Source: Streptomyces sp. NP160
GTDB lineage: Bacteria > Actinomycetota > Actinomycetes > Actinomycetales > Quadrisphaeraceae
Assembly: GCF_006335115.1 (NCBI RefSeq)
Contig: NZ_VDMJ01000015.1
Coordinates: 156,627 to 220,626, forward strand
Direction: 5' to 3'
DNA length: 64,000 bases
Below the pieces are notes generated by a model. It was not told the DNA's origin and did not search any database. It was given only the letters and a program-made list of their open reading frames with translations. The position numbers and the translations under genes were made by a program. The first letter of the stretch is position 1, and each line of letters starts with the position of its first letter. Below are positions 36,322 to 46,173 of the stretch, in pieces.

Positions 36322-37638
36322 ATGAGCCCCGCCCTGCCCGACGGCGACCCCGCCCCGCCCGACGGGCTGCTCCCCGCCTCCGCCGCCGCCGGTGCGGCTG
36401 CCCGTGACCTCGGCGTCTACCTGCACGTGCCGTTCTGCCGGGTGCGCTGCGGCTACTGCGACTTCAACACCTACACCGCCGCCGAGCTCGGCCCGCCCGA
36501 GCTGCCCGGCGCGTCCCAGGCCGGCTACGCCGGCGCGCTGGTGGAGGAGGTGGCGCTCGCGGCCCGCGTGCTGGACGCCTCGGGCCTGCCCCGCCGCGAG
36601 GTCTCCACCGTCTTCGTCGGCGGCGGCACGCCCACGCTGCTGCCCGCCGCCGACCTCGCCCGCGGCCTGGACGCCGTGCGCGAGCACCTCGGGCTGGCCG
36701 CCGGCGCCGAGGTGACGACCGAGGCCAACCCCGACTCCGTCACGCCCGCCTCGCTCGCCGAGCTGGCAGCGGCCGGCTACACGCGCGTCAGCTTCGGCAT
36801 GCAGTCGGCGGTGCCGCACGTCCTCGCCGTCCTCGAGCGCACCCACGACCCGGCCCGGGTCCCGCAGGCCGTCCGCTGGGCGCGCGAGGCGGGCCTGGCC
36901 GTCAGCCTCGACCTCATCTACGGCGCGCCGGGGGAGTCCCTCGACGACTGGCGCGCCAGCCTCGACGCCGCGCTCGCCTGCGAGCCCGACCACCTCTCCG
37001 CCTACGCCCTCGTGGTGGAGGACGGCACGGCCATGGCCGCCCGCGTGCGCCGCGGCGAGCTGCCCGCCCCCGACCCCGACGACGAGGCCGCCCAGTACGA
37101 GCTGGCCGACGCTGTCCTGCGCGACGCCGGCTACAGCTGGTACGAGGTGAGCAACTGGGCGCGCACCCCCGCCGACGCCTGCCGCCACAACGTCGCCTAC
37201 TGGCGCGGCCAGGACTGGTGGGGCGCCGGCCCGGGCGCGCACAGCCACGTCGGCGGCGTGCGCTGGTGGAACGCCAAGCACCCCGCGGCGTGGGCCCGCC
37301 GGCTCGCGGCCGGGACCAGCCCCGCGGTCGGCCGGGAGGTCCTCGACGACGACGCGCGTGCCGTCGAGGCCGTGCTCCTCGGCGTCCGCCTGGCCGAGGG
37401 GCTGCCGACCTCGCTCGTGCCGGGCGCCGGGCTCGCGCAGGTGTCGCGCCTCGTGGCCGACGGCCTGCTGGAACCCCCCGCAGCCGACGCCGCACGCAGC
37501 GGCGCCCCCGACACCGACCAGCCGCGGCTGCGGCTGACGCTGCGGGGGCGCCTGCTGGCCGACGCCGTCGTCCGCGCCCTCCTGGGGTGGGAGGGGCAGG
37601 ACGACGCCACCGGCGTCACCTCACGAGCCGCCAGTTGA
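36322..37638 (+). CDS. hemW: HemW, heme chaperone of the radical SAM family
   Basis: A 438-residue protein. [19 protein letters not shown] carries the CxxxCxxC cluster that binds the 4Fe-4S and [27 protein letters not shown] and [10 protein letters not shown] are the family motifs. It lacks the features of true coproporphyrinogen oxidase HemN and is placed with HemW, which delivers heme. ATG 36322 is chosen because GACGAT lies eight bases upstream; ATG 36312 is out of frame. The 3' end overlaps a convergent gene by 23 bp. lepA-hemW-(DUF3097)-hrcA is the typical order. Confidence 0.93.
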   Translation: MSPALPDGDPAPPDGLLPASAAAGAAARDLGVYLHVPFCRVRCGYCDFNTYTAAELGPPELPGASQAGYAGALVEEVALAARVLDASGLPRREVSTVFVGGGTPTLLPAADLARGLDAVREHLGLAAGAEVTTEANPDSVTPASLAELAAAGYTRVSFGMQSAVPHVLAVLERTHDPARVPQAVRWAREAGLAVSLDLIYGAPGESLDDWRASLDAALACEPDHLSAYALVVEDGTAMAARVRRGELPAPDPDDEAAQYELADAVLRDAGYSWYEVSNWARTPADACRHNVAYWRGQDWWGAGPGAHSHVGGVRWWNAKHPAAWARRLAAGTSPAVGREVLDDDARAVEAVLLGVRLAEGLPTSLVPGAGLAQVSRLVADGLLEPPAADAARSGAPDTDQPRLRLTLRGRLLADAVVRALLGWEGQDDATGVTSRAAS

Positions 37639-38257
37639 CCGGGTACCGGTAGTCGACGCCCTGGTTGGCCTTGACCGCGGCGATGATCACGAAGACCAGG
37701 GCGACGACGCCGAGGGGCAGGTAGAGCAGCGCCCCCAGGCCGAAGGTGATCAGCGTGACGACGCCGAGCGCGAGGGCGACGACGTTCACGAGGATCTGGA
37801 AGTCGAGGGCCTCGGCGGACTGGCTCCGGACGAACTGGCCGCGGTCCTTGAGCACCAGGTAGATGACCAGCGGGCCGACGAAGGTCAGCCCGATGAGCGA
37901 GCTCGCGATCGAGGAGACGTGCGCCAGGCACGCCCACAGGCGCTGGTCCTGCGGCGACATCTCGCCGCGGGGCTGGCCGTAGCTCTGCTGGTAGCCCTGC
38001 TGGTAGCCCTGCTGGTAGCCCTGCTGGTAGCCCTGCTGCCCGTACGGCTGCTGCTGGCCGTAGGGGGGCTGCTGCCCGTACGGCTGCTGGCCGTAGGAGG
38101 GCTGCTGGCCGTACGACGGCGCCTGCTGCCCGGGGCCGGGCTGCTCCCCCGAGGACTGCTGGCCGTAGCCGGCCCCGTACTGCCCGTACTGCGGCGGCTG
38201 GGCCCCTCCGGGCTGCTGGTCGGGCTGGTCGGACGGCCGGCCGTGCTGCTCGGACAC
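37616..38257 (-). CDS. DUF4870 membrane protein with Tyr/Gln/Gly-rich N-terminus
   Basis: A 213-residue protein with GAGGAG upstream of GTG 38257. Residues 1-95 are a low-complexity domain built of GQQ, YGQQ and GYQQ units, four to five of them in near-identical 12 bp DNA repeats. The C-terminal half is a DUF4870 (Tic20-like) membrane domain: [41 protein letters not shown], then two further helices and [13 protein letters not shown]. Function is unknown. The Tyr/Gln/Gly tail resembles sequences able to form condensates, which is speculative here. Its last 23 bp overlap hemW on the other strand. Confidence 0.85.
   Translation of the reverse strand: MSEQHGRPSDQPDQQPGGAQPPQYGQYGAGYGQQSSGEQPGPGQQAPSYGQQPSYGQQPYGQQPPYGQQQPYGQQGYQQGYQQGYQQGYQQSYGQPRGEMSPQDQRLWACLAHVSSIASSLIGLTFVGPLVIYLVLKDRGQFVRSQSAEALDFQILVNVVALALGVVTLITFGLGALLYLPLGVVALVFVIIAAVKANQGVDYRYPVNWRLVR
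37985..38038 (-). repeat. 12 bp tandem repeats encoding GYQQ
   Basis: About 4.5 identical copies of a 12 bp unit (CTGCTGGTAGCC on the plus strand) encode GYQQ in the DUF4870 protein. The count is likely to vary by slippage. Confidence 0.9.
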
Positions 38258-38387
38258 TTCTCCTCCTCAGGGCCCGGGGCTGTCCGCGGTCCCGCCCCCA
38301 GCGTCTCGGAAACGCGGGCGCGGCACCAGCGCCACACGCCTGGACGGCGGTCCTCGTCGTCGTCCCCGGCAGAGGGCCGAGAGGACG

Positions 38388-39392
38388 TCAGCGGTCGAGC
38401 TGGTCCCCGGTGACGAAGTCGATGAGCTCCTCCACCCGCCCGGACAGCGTCGGCTCCAGGTCGGCGATGGTCCGCACGGTCCCCAGCACCCGCTGCCACC
38501 CGCGGGCGACGTCGGCGGGCGTGTCCCGCGGCCAGCCCAGGGCCTCGAGCACGCCCTCCTTCCACGGGCGCCCGCGCGGCACCACGGGCCACGCGTCCAG
38601 CCCGAGCCGCGCCGGGCGCACCGCCTGCCACACGTCCACGTAGGGGTGGCCCACCACCAGCACGTGGTCGGCGGCGCCCGGCGCTGCGCGCAGCGCGTCG
38701 GCCACCAGCCGGGTCTCCTTCGACCCGGTCACCAGGTGGTCGACGAGCACCCCGACGCGCCGGCCGGGACCGGGTCGGAACTCCGCCACGGCCGCCGCGA
38801 GGTGGTCCACGCCCTGCAGGCCCTCGACCACCACGCCCTCGACGCGCAGGTCGTCGCCCCAGACCTTCTCCACGAGCTCGGCGTCGTGCTTGCCCTCCAC
38901 CCAGATGCGGGACCCGCGGGCCACGCGGGCGCGGGCGCCCTCCACGGCGAAGGAGCCGCTGGCGGTGCGGCCCGGCCGCAGCGGCGCGGCTCCCGACGCG
39001 GTGCGCGCGGCCGGCGGCGGGGCCACCGGCGGCACCAGCCTGACCGGCTGGCCCTCCTCGAGGAACCCGGGGCCGAGGGGGAAGCTGCGGGTGCGGCCCT
39101 TCCAGTCCTCCAGGACCACCACGTGCACGCCGCCGGCCTTCTCCACGCGCACCACGGCGCCGCTCCAGCCGGTCTCGACGTCCTCCACGACCAGACCGAC
39201 GGCCGCGGGCACCTCGCGGCTGGCGGTGCGGGCGCGGCGGCGGCCGGTGGTGGGGTCGGTGACGGTGTCGCCGCGGCGCAGCGGCTCGCGGGCGCCCCAG
39301 CCGCCGTACAGCCCGGAGGAGGACGACGGCGCCGGCGGCGCGGACCGCGGTGCGGAGGAGGGCCGCCGCGGGGGTGTCGGGGGAGTCGGCAC
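38388..39392 (-). CDS. DUF3097 family protein
   Basis: A 334-residue protein typical of actinobacteria. The N-terminal third is basic and Ser/Pro-rich with [18 protein letters not shown]. The conserved part has [55 protein letters not shown] and [16 protein letters not shown]. The EGKHD and VDHL features resemble Toprim-like metal sites, so a nucleic-acid enzyme is possible, but no activity is known. GTG 39392 has TAGCGT seven bases upstream, a strong leaderless signal. It is divergent from hrcA; the 131 bp between the two starts includes CIRCE. Confidence 0.88.
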   Translation of the reverse strand: MPTPPTPPRRPSSAPRSAPPAPSSSSGLYGGWGAREPLRRGDTVTDPTTGRRRARTASREVPAAVGLVVEDVETGWSGAVVRVEKAGGVHVVVLEDWKGRTRSFPLGPGFLEEGQPVRLVPPVAPPPAARTASGAAPLRPGRTASGSFAVEGARARVARGSRIWVEGKHDAELVEKVWGDDLRVEGVVVEGLQGVDHLAAAVAEFRPGPGRRVGVLVDHLVTGSKETRLVADALRAAPGAADHVLVVGHPYVDVWQAVRPARLGLDAWPVVPRGRPWKEGVLEALGWPRDTPADVARGWQRVLGTVRTIADLEPTLSGRVEELIDFVTGDQLDR

Positions 39393-39399
39393 CCGATCG

Positions 39400-39405
39400 A
39401 CGCTA
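39400..39405 (-). promoter_or_regulatory. Leaderless -10 box of DUF3097
   Basis: TAGCGT on the minus strand ends seven bases before GTG 39392. It lies 28 bp from the CIRCE operator. Confidence 0.55.
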
Positions 39406-39428
39406 CCTGCGGCTCCGGCCGGACGGCG

Positions 39429-39460
39429 TAGGATTGGCACTCCGCGCTGCTGAGTGCCAG
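39429..39460 (+). promoter_or_regulatory. hrcA-dnaJ promoter with CIRCE operator
   Basis: TTGGCACTC (39434-39442), nine bases, GAGTGCCAG (39452-39460): a CIRCE element, one mismatch per arm from the consensus TTAGCACTC-N9-GAGTGCTAA. TAGGAT (39429-39434) is the likely -10, ending at the operator's first base, so HrcA bound to CIRCE would block transcription. Confidence 0.88.
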
Positions 39461-39523
39461 AGGCCGTGCCGGCCCCCGCAGCGCCCGGACCAGAGCGTCG
39501 TCGACAGCAGGGAGGGACGCACC

Positions 39524-40573
39524 GTGACCGAGCCCCGGCGCCTCGCCGTCCTGCGGGCCATCGTCGAGGACTACGTGGCCACCCAGGAGCCCGTCGGCTC
39601 GAAGGCGCTGGTGGAGCGGCACGCCCTCGGCGTCTCCCCGGCCACCATCCGCAACGACATGGCCGCGCTGGAGGAGGAGGGGCTCATCGCCCAGCCCCAC
39701 ACCAGCGCCGGGCGGGTCCCCACCGACAAGGGCTACCGCGCCTTCGTCGACGGGCTGCCGGCCGTCCGCCCGCTGTCCCCGGCGGAGCGGCGCGCCATCG
39801 ACAGGCTGCTCGGCGAGGGCGGCCAGCCGGTCGACCTCGACGACGTGCTCGAGCGCACGGTCCGGGCGCTCGCGCAGCTGACGCACCAGGTCGCCGTCAT
39901 CCAGTACCCGTCCCTGGCCCGCGCCCGGGTGCGGCACGTGGAGCTGGTGCAGCTGGCCCCGCGGCGCCTCGTGCTGGTGCTCATCACCGACAGCGGCCGC
40001 GTGGAGCAGCGCTCGGTGGAGGTGCCCCCGGAGGCCCCCGAGGTGGCCGCCGACCTCGTCACCGAGCTGCGGGGGCGCCTCAACGCCGCCACCGCCAGCC
40101 GCCGCTCCGACGAGGCCGTGACGGCGCTCGACGGCGTGGTCTCCACCGTCTCGGCGGCCCGCCCGGAGGACGCCGCCGCGGCGGTCGCCGTGGTCGCTGC
40201 GCTCCGCTCCGCGCTGGACGCCACCCGCGAGGAGCGGATGGTGCTGGCCGGCACCGCCAACCTCGTGCGCAGCGCGGGCGGGTTCTCCGCGTCCGTCGCC
40301 CCCGTCCTCGAGGCCATCGAGGAGCAGGTGGTGGTGCTGCGCCTGCTCGCGGAGATGGCGGACGACCCGGCCAGCGGCGTCTCGGTGCGCATCGGCCGGG
40401 AGATCGTGCACAGCGGCCTGTCCGACGCCGCCGTCGTCGCCTCCGGCTACGGCTCGGGCGGCGAGGTGGTGGCCCGCCTGGGCATCCTGGGTCCGACGCG
40501 CATGGACTACCCCACCTCGATCGCCGCGGTCCGCGCCGTGGCCCGCTACCTCAGCAAGGTCCTGGCGCGGTGA
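39524..40573 (+). CDS. hrcA: Heat-inducible transcription repressor HrcA
   Basis: A 349-residue repressor of class I heat-shock genes. The winged-helix N-terminus has [20 protein letters not shown] and [20 protein letters not shown], the DNA-binding region; [15 protein letters not shown] is the family signature. The C-terminal domain ends [20 protein letters not shown]-like sequence ([20 protein letters not shown]). GTG 39524 has GGAGGGACG upstream. It is autoregulated through the CIRCE at 39434-39460 and shares an operon with dnaJ. Confidence 0.96.
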   Translation: MTEPRRLAVLRAIVEDYVATQEPVGSKALVERHALGVSPATIRNDMAALEEEGLIAQPHTSAGRVPTDKGYRAFVDGLPAVRPLSPAERRAIDRLLGEGGQPVDLDDVLERTVRALAQLTHQVAVIQYPSLARARVRHVELVQLAPRRLVLVLITDSGRVEQRSVEVPPEAPEVAADLVTELRGRLNAATASRRSDEAVTALDGVVSTVSAARPEDAAAAVAVVAALRSALDATREERMVLAGTANLVRSAGGFSASVAPVLEAIEEQVVVLRLLAEMADDPASGVSVRIGREIVHSGLSDAAVVASGYGSGGEVVARLGILGPTRMDYPTSIAAVRAVARYLSKVLAR

Positions 40574-40647
40574 CCCGCCCCGTCACGCCTGCCGCGCCCG
40601 CCCTGCTGCACCGACCCACCTGCCCACTCCCCAGGAGCGTCTGACCC

Positions 40648-41778
40648 GTGCCGACCGACCACTACGCCGCCCTGGGCGTGCCGCGCGACGCGAGCACCGA
40701 GGACGTCAAGAAGGCCTACCGCAAGCTGGCGCGCCAGCTGCACCCCGACGTCAACCCCGACGCCGGGGAGCGCTTCAAGGAGGTCTCGGCCGCCTACGAG
40801 GTGCTGAGCAACCCCGACAAGCGCCGCGTCTACGACGCGACCGGCAGCTCCGGCGGCGGGTTCGGCGGCGGCGGCTTCCCGGGCGGCGCGCAGGCCTTCG
40901 ACCTGGGCGACCTGTTCGGCACCTTCTTCGGAGGAGGGGGCGGCGCCTCCCGCGGCCCGGTGCCCCGCGCGCAGCCGGGCCAGGACGCGCTGATCCGCCT
41001 GGAGGTGGACCTCGCCGAGGCCGTCTTCGGCGCCGAGCGCGAGATCACGGTCGACACCGCCGTGGTCTGCCCGACCTGCGGCGGCAACTGCGCCCAGCCG
41101 GGCACCCAGGTCCGCACCTGCGACGTCTGCCACGGCCAGGGGCAGGTGCAGCGCGCCGCCCGGTCGCTGCTGGGACAGGTGCTCACCACCTCCCCGTGCC
41201 CCGCCTGCGGCGGCTACGGCACCACCATCCCCGACCCCTGCAACGAGTGCGCCGGTGACGGCCGCGTGCGCCGCCGCCGCACGCTGACCATCCGCGTGCC
41301 CGCCGGCGTCGACACCGGCACGCGCATCCAGCTGTCCGGCCAGGGCGAGGTGGGCCCCGGAGGCGGCCCCGCCGGCGACCTCTACGTGGAGGTGGTCCAG
41401 CGCCCGCACGACCTGTTCACCCGCCGCGGCGAGGACCTCCACGCCACCCTGCCGGTCCCGATGACCGCCGCGGCGCTCGGCACGGTGCTCGAGATGGAGA
41501 CCCTCGACGGCCTGCGCGAGGTGGAGGTCCGCCCCGGCACCCAGCCCGCCGAGGTGGTCACCCTGCGCGGCCTGGGCGCGGCGCGCCTGCGCTCCGGCGG
41601 CCGCGGCGACCTGCACGTCCACGTGGACGTGCAGGTGCCCAAGGGCCTCGACGACGAGCAGGCCGAGCTGCTGCGCCAGCTGGCGAAGCTGCGCGGCGAG
41701 GAGCGCCCCGAGGGGCGGCTCTCACCCGCCTCCGGCGGGGTGTTCTCCCGCCTCAAGCGCGGCTTCTCCGGCCGCTGA
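40648..41778 (+). CDS. dnaJ: Chaperone DnaJ (second actinobacterial type)
   Basis: A 376-residue type I DnaJ. The J-domain is at the N-terminus with the HPD motif in [10 protein letters not shown], followed by a Gly/Phe-rich region (about 68-110). Four zinc-binding repeats follow: [32 protein letters not shown]. The first departs from CxxCxGxG by ending in Cys in place of Gly. The C-terminal substrate-binding domains complete the protein. GTG 40648 has AGGAG nine to ten bases upstream. Encoded with hrcA rather than with dnaK-grpE, it is the CIRCE-controlled DnaJ2 of actinobacteria. Confidence 0.95.
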   Translation: MPTDHYAALGVPRDASTEDVKKAYRKLARQLHPDVNPDAGERFKEVSAAYEVLSNPDKRRVYDATGSSGGGFGGGGFPGGAQAFDLGDLFGTFFGGGGGASRGPVPRAQPGQDALIRLEVDLAEAVFGAEREITVDTAVVCPTCGGNCAQPGTQVRTCDVCHGQGQVQRAARSLLGQVLTTSPCPACGGYGTTIPDPCNECAGDGRVRRRRTLTIRVPAGVDTGTRIQLSGQGEVGPGGGPAGDLYVEVVQRPHDLFTRRGEDLHATLPVPMTAAALGTVLEMETLDGLREVEVRPGTQPAEVVTLRGLGAARLRSGGRGDLHVHVDVQVPKGLDDEQAELLRQLAKLRGEERPEGRLSPASGGVFSRLKRGFSGR

Positions 41779-41800
41779 GCCGCCGGACGCTGTTGACGGC

Positions 41801-41834
41801 TGACCGCGGTCACCTCCGGAGGTGACCGCGGTCA
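41801..41834. terminator. Terminator after hrcA-dnaJ
   Basis: A perfect palindrome with 17-base arms and no loop, containing TGACCGCGGTCA in each arm. It lies 22 bases after dnaJ and faces the convergent lipoprotein gene. An alternative role as a protein-binding site cannot be excluded. Confidence 0.7.
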
Positions 41835-41869
41835 CCCGCGGGGGAGGGGGGACGGACCGGCAGCCGGCC

Positions 41870-42466
41870 TCAGCGGACGGTGAAGGTGACCTTCGCGGCG
41901 GTGGACGGGACGCCGCCCTCGCCGGCGGACTCGTCCGGGACCCAGACCTCTGCGGTGCACGGCGTGCACGTGCCCGCCTGCACCGTCTGCGGGATGGAGA
42001 AGTCGCCGACCTCGCCGTTGGCGCCGGCGTCCGCGTAGCCGTCCGACAGCACCGTGCCGTCGGCCTGCGTGATCCGGTACAGCAGGGTGCCCTCGGGGGC
42101 CGACCCCTGGCCGACGACCCCCATCGGTCCGGCCGGGAGGGTCTCGCCCTCGACGGGCGCGGTGATGACCACGGACTGCGACGCCCCCGTCCCGGTGGCC
42201 GCGGGGCCGGGGGCGGTGGCGGCGGTCCCGCTCGCCGTCGAGCTGGCGCTCGCGGTGGCGGAGGAGGACGACGACGAGGCGCCCGCGCTGGCCCCGCTGC
42301 TGCTGGTGCCGGCGCTGACCGGGTCCGTGGCCGGCTGGGGGCCTCCGCACCCGGACAGGAGCAGGACCACGAGGGCGGCGACCGGCGCGGCCGCGCCGAC
42401 GGTCAGGCGGGCTGCCGCCCGGGCGGGCGTGCGGAGCGCGTGCTGGGGCCGGGGCTCGTCTGCCAT
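41870..42466 (-). CDS. Lipoprotein with Gmad2 immunoglobulin-like domain
   Basis: A 198-residue exported lipoprotein. The N-terminal signal ends LVVLLLSGCGG, a lipobox whose Cys would be lipidated. A Ser/Ala/Thr-rich linker (about 46-97) leads to a Gmad2 domain: SVVITAPVEGETLPAGPMGV, GTLLYRITQADGTVLSDGYA and GDFSIPQTVQAGTCTPCTAE, with a Cys-Thr-Pro-Cys pair. Gmad2 domains are found on surface proteins of spore formers and actinobacteria; the function is unknown. The gene occupies the place where rsmE is often found in the dnaJ-HIT-phoH block. Confidence 0.88.
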   Translation of the reverse strand: MADEPRPQHALRTPARAAARLTVGAAAPVAALVVLLLSGCGGPQPATDPVSAGTSSSGASAGASSSSSSATASASSTASGTAATAPGPAATGTGASQSVVITAPVEGETLPAGPMGVVGQGSAPEGTLLYRITQADGTVLSDGYADAGANGEVGDFSIPQTVQAGTCTPCTAEVWVPDESAGEGGVPSTAAKVTFTVR

Positions 42467-42567
42467 GCCCCGTTCCTACCCCGCCGGGTGCCGCGCCCGG
42501 GCCCGAACGCGCCGACCGCCCTCACCGGGTGGCCCGGTCGTCGTCCACGGGTCGGTACGGTCGGCCG

Positions 42568-42915
42568 GTGGCCCAGGACCCCGACTGCATCTTCTGCCGG
42601 ATCGCCTCCGGCGACGTGCCGGCCGACGTGGTGGCGCGCACCGAGCGCGTCGTCGCCTTCCGCGACCTCGACCCGCAGGCCCCGCTGCACGTCCTGGTGG
42701 TGCCGGTCGACCACCACCGCGACGTCCCGGCGCTCGCCGCCGCCGCCCCGGAGGTGCTCGCCGAGCTGACCGCGACCGCCGCGGGCGTCGCCGCCGAGCT
42801 CGGCGACGGCCAGTTCCGCTTCGTCTTCAACACCGGCGCCGGGGTCGGCCAGAGCGTCTTCCACGTCCACGGCCACGTCCTCGGCGGACGGCCCATGGGC
42901 TGGCCGCCCGGCTGA
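42568..42915 (+). CDS. HIT-family hydrolase
   Basis: A 115-residue histidine-triad protein. DCIFCRIASGDVPADVV is the opening with the zinc-binding CxxC, and GQSVFHVHGHVLGGRPM carries the HxHxHxx triad with the catalytic His. Relatives hydrolyse nucleoside phosphoramidates. GTG 42568 has TACGGT six bases upstream, a leaderless signal, which rules out the longer frame starting at 42529. It lies upstream of phoH in the conserved order, with the GH15 gene inserted between on the opposite strand. Confidence 0.95.
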   Translation: MAQDPDCIFCRIASGDVPADVVARTERVVAFRDLDPQAPLHVLVVPVDHHRDVPALAAAAPEVLAELTATAAGVAAELGDGQFRFVFNTGAGVGQSVFHVHGHVLGGRPMGWPPG

Positions 42916-42917
42916 GG

Positions 42918-44783
42918 TCAGCGCCCCTGGTGCTCGTGGACGGTGATGGCGGCGTTGACGAGCGCGAGGTGGCTCAGCGCCTGCGGCAGGTTGCCCAGCC
43001 AGGCGCCGGTGGCCGGGTCGACCATCTCCGCCAGCACCCCCACGTCGTTGAGCACCGGCGTCGGCCCGTCGACCAGCTGCTCCATGAGCGCGCGGGCCTC
43101 CTCGCCCCGGCCGCACAGCTGCAGCGCGGAGACCATCCAGAACGAGCACGCGACGAAGGAGCCCTCCTCGGCCGCGGCGCCCGTGTACCGGTACAGGTGC
43201 GGCCCGTGGCCCAGCTCGCGGCGCAGAGCGTCCAGGGTGGAGCTCATGCGCTCCCCGCGGTCGAAGCCGCTGACCGCGTGCAGCAGCACCGAGGCGTCGA
43301 GCCTGTCCGTGCCGGGGTACCAGGTGTAGGCGCCCAGCTCCGGCGACCAGCAGTGCTCGGCCACCCACTCCCGGACCAGCTCGGCCTCCGACCGCCAGCG
43401 GGCGGGGTCGCCGGGCACCTGCCCCAGCTCGGCGAGGTGGACGGCGTGGGTCAGCGCCTGCCAGCACCCCATCTTGCTGCTCGTGTAGTGGCGGGCCGTG
43501 TGCAGCTCCCACATGCCGGCGTCGGGCTGGCGCCACCGGTCGCAGGCGACGTCGGCGGTGGAGGCGAGCAGCCGGCCGGTCTCCGCGTCGAGCGCCCCTC
43601 CGCCGTCCACGTAGAGCCGCAGGATGCTGAAGAGGTCGCCGTAGACGCCCAGCTGCAGCTGCGACGAGGCGGCGTTGCCGCGCACCACCGGACCCGCGCC
43701 GCGCCACCCGGGCGCCTGCACCTCCTCGACGTCCCCGCGGGGGACCTCGCCCGAGAGGGCGTAGAAGACGTCCGGGGCGGTGCCGCGCTCGCGGATGGTG
43801 CGCAGCAGCCAGCTCACGGCCGCGTGCGGCTCCTCGCGCAGCCCGAAGCGCATCATGGCCTCGAGGGCGTAGGTGGAGTCGCGCACCCAGGCGAACCGGT
43901 AGTCCCAGCACTTCCCGCCGGCCGGGTCCTCGGGCAGCGACGTGGTCGCCGCGGCGGCCATCGCCCCGCTGGGCGCGTGCAGCAGCAGCTTGAGCACCAT
44001 GACGCTGCGCCGCACCGCGGCCTCCCAGGGCCCGTCCCAGGAGACGGTCCGCGAGTACGCGCGCCAGTTGTCCGCCGTCCTGTCGATCCCCGCGTCCACC
44101 GCCGCGCCCGAGGGCATCCACAGCGGCTCGGCGGCGGTCGCCACGAGCCCGAGCACCGACCGCGAGCCGGCGGTGACCTCCAGGTCGACGCGCACCTCCC
44201 GCTCGGTGTCGGTGCGGTGCAGCTCCGCCGGCCGCCGCGGGTCCGGGCCGGGGTCGAGCACCTCGGCCACCACGGCCATGGTCAGCCCGTCCACCCGCAG
44301 CAGCGCCCCGGCGGAGGACTGCTGGACCCACGGCCCGGCGGTCCCCAGGCACGTGCCGGGGCGCACCACGGCCCTCATCCGCACCCGCCCCTCGAGACCC
44401 TCGACCCGCCGGCCCAGCTCGGCCCACGGCAGCCGGCCCGCCACGCCCGTGCTGAGCGCGTCGGTCACCCGGACGCTCCCGCTGGCCGTGGTGTACGTCG
44501 AGGCCAGCACGTTGGTGTGCGGCACGTGCTCGCGCGAGGCCGTGAAGGGCTCCACGGGGCTCAGCTCCACGCAGCCGCCGTCGCCCGGGTCGAGCAGGGC
44601 GGCGAAGGGAGGGGTGGCGTCCAGGTCGGGCAGGGGCAGCCAGTCGACCTGCCCGTCGCGCGCCACGAGGGCCACGGTCCTGCCGTCGCCCACGGCCGCG
44701 TAGGTGCGCAGGTCGGCCCAGCCGTGGTCGTCCCGCTCCAGCACCGGGGAGGGGTCGGGCGCGCCGCCGCCGGTCCACACCAC
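42918..44783 (-). CDS. Glycoside hydrolase family 15 enzyme (glucoamylase/trehalase-like)
   Basis: A protein of 621 residues from GTG 44783. The N-terminal domain opens ADLRTYAAVGDGRTVALVARDGQVDWLPLPDLD, common to GH15 enzymes of actinobacteria. The (alpha/alpha)6 barrel has KCWDYRFAWVRDSTYALEAM, the substrate-binding Trp/Arg/Asp region, and ends WLGNLPQALSHLALVNAAI. Some mycobacterial GH15 members are trehalases; glucodextranase and glucoamylase activity are alternatives. The start is doubtful: GTG 44783 lacks a ribosome binding site, while a strong TAGCGT box lies seven bases before an in-frame ATC at 44927. Confidence 0.87.
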   Translation of the reverse strand: MVWTGGGAPDPSPVLERDDHGWADLRTYAAVGDGRTVALVARDGQVDWLPLPDLDATPPFAALLDPGDGGCVELSPVEPFTASREHVPHTNVLASTYTTASGSVRVTDALSTGVAGRLPWAELGRRVEGLEGRVRMRAVVRPGTCLGTAGPWVQQSSAGALLRVDGLTMAVVAEVLDPGPDPRRPAELHRTDTEREVRVDLEVTAGSRSVLGLVATAAEPLWMPSGAAVDAGIDRTADNWRAYSRTVSWDGPWEAAVRRSVMVLKLLLHAPSGAMAAAATTSLPEDPAGGKCWDYRFAWVRDSTYALEAMMRFGLREEPHAAVSWLLRTIRERGTAPDVFYALSGEVPRGDVEEVQAPGWRGAGPVVRGNAASSQLQLGVYGDLFSILRLYVDGGGALDAETGRLLASTADVACDRWRQPDAGMWELHTARHYTSSKMGCWQALTHAVHLAELGQVPGDPARWRSEAELVREWVAEHCWSPELGAYTWYPGTDRLDASVLLHAVSGFDRGERMSSTLDALRRELGHGPHLYRYTGAAAEEGSFVACSFWMVSALQLCGRGEEARALMEQLVDGPTPVLNDVGVLAEMVDPATGAWLGNLPQALSHLALVNAAITVHEHQGR

Positions 44784-45014
44784 CGGAGGGACGCCCCGGT
44801 GCGAGCCGGGGACGGGAGCGCGCAGGGCCTCGTCGGCGCGCAGGCGGTCGGACGCGGCGCCGGCGGGGTGGTCCGCAGCGGAGCCGGTCGGGGAGGACGC
44901 GTCGGTGGTGGTGTCGGTGGTTTCGATGACGACGACGCTAGGTGGGTCGCACCCGACGCGCCTCGTGGAGCGCCCCGCCGCGCTCACGACCGGCCGGCTG
45001 TCGCCGCGCGGCGC

Positions 45015-45020
45015 TACCCT
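45015..45020 (+). promoter_or_regulatory. Possible -10 box of phoH
   Basis: TACCCT lies 63 bases before the phoH start. No convincing -35 is seen, so this is a weak call. Confidence 0.35.
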
Positions 45021-45083
45021 TGACCTCGATCGGCCCCGGTCAGGGGCCCGGCCAGCAGGAGACCGGGGCGGCCCGCCCCTCCC

Positions 45084-46166
45084 ATGCCCGACTCCACACC
45101 GCCCGCCGGCCCCGCGTCCGCTCCGGGAGCGCGCCCCGCAGGCAGCCAGTCCGCCGTCGTCCACACCATCGTCGTGCCGCCCGAGGTGCCCATGGTGGCC
45201 CTGCTCGGCACCCGAGACGAGCTGCTGCGCACCGTCGAGCGGGCCTTCCCCCGCGCCGACGTCCACGTCCGCGGCAACGAGGTGACCGTCACCGGCAACC
45301 CGGCCGACGTCGCCCTCGTCGAGCGCCTCCTCGACGAGATGACCGCCGTCGTGCGCACCGGGCAGCAGCTCACCGCCGACGCCGTCGAGCGCTCGCTGGG
45401 GATGCTGCGCGCCCAGACCGCAGAGCGCCCCGCCGACGTGCTCACCATGAACATCCTGTCCGGCCGCGGGCGCTCCATCCGGCCCAAGACGCTCGGGCAG
45501 AAGCGCTACGTCGACGCCATCGACAGCCACACCATCGTCTTCGGCATCGGCCCGGCCGGCACCGGCAAGACCTACCTCGCCATGGCCAAGGCCGTGCAGG
45601 CGCTGCAGGCCAAGCAGGTCAACCGCATCATCCTCACCCGCCCCGCCGTCGAGGCGGGGGAGCGGCTGGGGTTCCTGCCCGGGTCGCTCACGGACAAGAT
45701 CGACCCGTACCTGCGCCCCCTGTACGACGCCCTGCACGACATGCTCGACCCCGACTCCATCCCGCGGCTCATGGCCGCCGGGACCATCGAGGTGGCGCCG
45801 CTGGCCTTCATGCGCGGGCGGAGCCTGAACGACTCCTTCGTCGTCCTCGACGAGGCGCAGAACACCAGCCCCGAGCAGATGAAGATGTTCCTCACCCGCC
45901 TCGGGTTCGACTCCAAGATGGTCATCACCGGTGACTCCACCCAGGTCGACCTGCCCGCGGGCACCCAGTCGGGCCTGCGCGTGGTCGAGTCGATCCTGTC
46001 GGGCATCGAGGACATCCACTTCTCGCGGCTCACCAGCCTCGACGTGGTCAGGCACCGCCTCGTCGGGGAGATCGTCGACGCCTACGGGCGCTGGGACGAG
46101 GAGCACCAGCAGCCGGCGCCCGCGGCGCGCGGCCAGCAGGGCCGCCGCACCGGGGGACCCCGGTGA
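45084..46166 (+). CDS. phoH: PhoH-family ATPase (YbeZ-like)
   Basis: A 360-residue PhoH-like protein. [17 protein letters not shown] is the Walker A site (about 155), [20 protein letters not shown] the Walker [21 protein letters not shown] and the downstream RMGF-like [13 protein letters not shown] complete the helicase-like core. An N-terminal KH-like domain ([21 protein letters not shown]) precedes it. ATPase/RNA-binding activity is expected, and YbeZ partners with YbeY in rRNA maturation. ybeY starts eight bases after its stop. Confidence 0.93.
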   Translation: MPDSTPPAGPASAPGARPAGSQSAVVHTIVVPPEVPMVALLGTRDELLRTVERAFPRADVHVRGNEVTVTGNPADVALVERLLDEMTAVVRTGQQLTADAVERSLGMLRAQTAERPADVLTMNILSGRGRSIRPKTLGQKRYVDAIDSHTIVFGIGPAGTGKTYLAMAKAVQALQAKQVNRIILTRPAVEAGERLGFLPGSLTDKIDPYLRPLYDALHDMLDPDSIPRLMAAGTIEVAPLAFMRGRSLNDSFVVLDEAQNTSPEQMKMFLTRLGFDSKMVITGDSTQVDLPAGTQSGLRVVESILSGIEDIHFSRLTSLDVVRHRLVGEIVDAYGRWDEEHQQPAPAARGQQGRRTGGPR

Positions 46167-46173
46167 CCGCCCG

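Noticed and set aside
41801-41834. Operator for an unknown regulator
   Set aside because: The palindrome is perfect, but it sits between two convergent genes rather than near a start, so termination is the simpler reading.
42529-42567. Upstream GTG start for the HIT gene
   Set aside because: The -10 box TACGGT lies inside this extension and points to GTG 42568; the added residues are not part of the HIT family.
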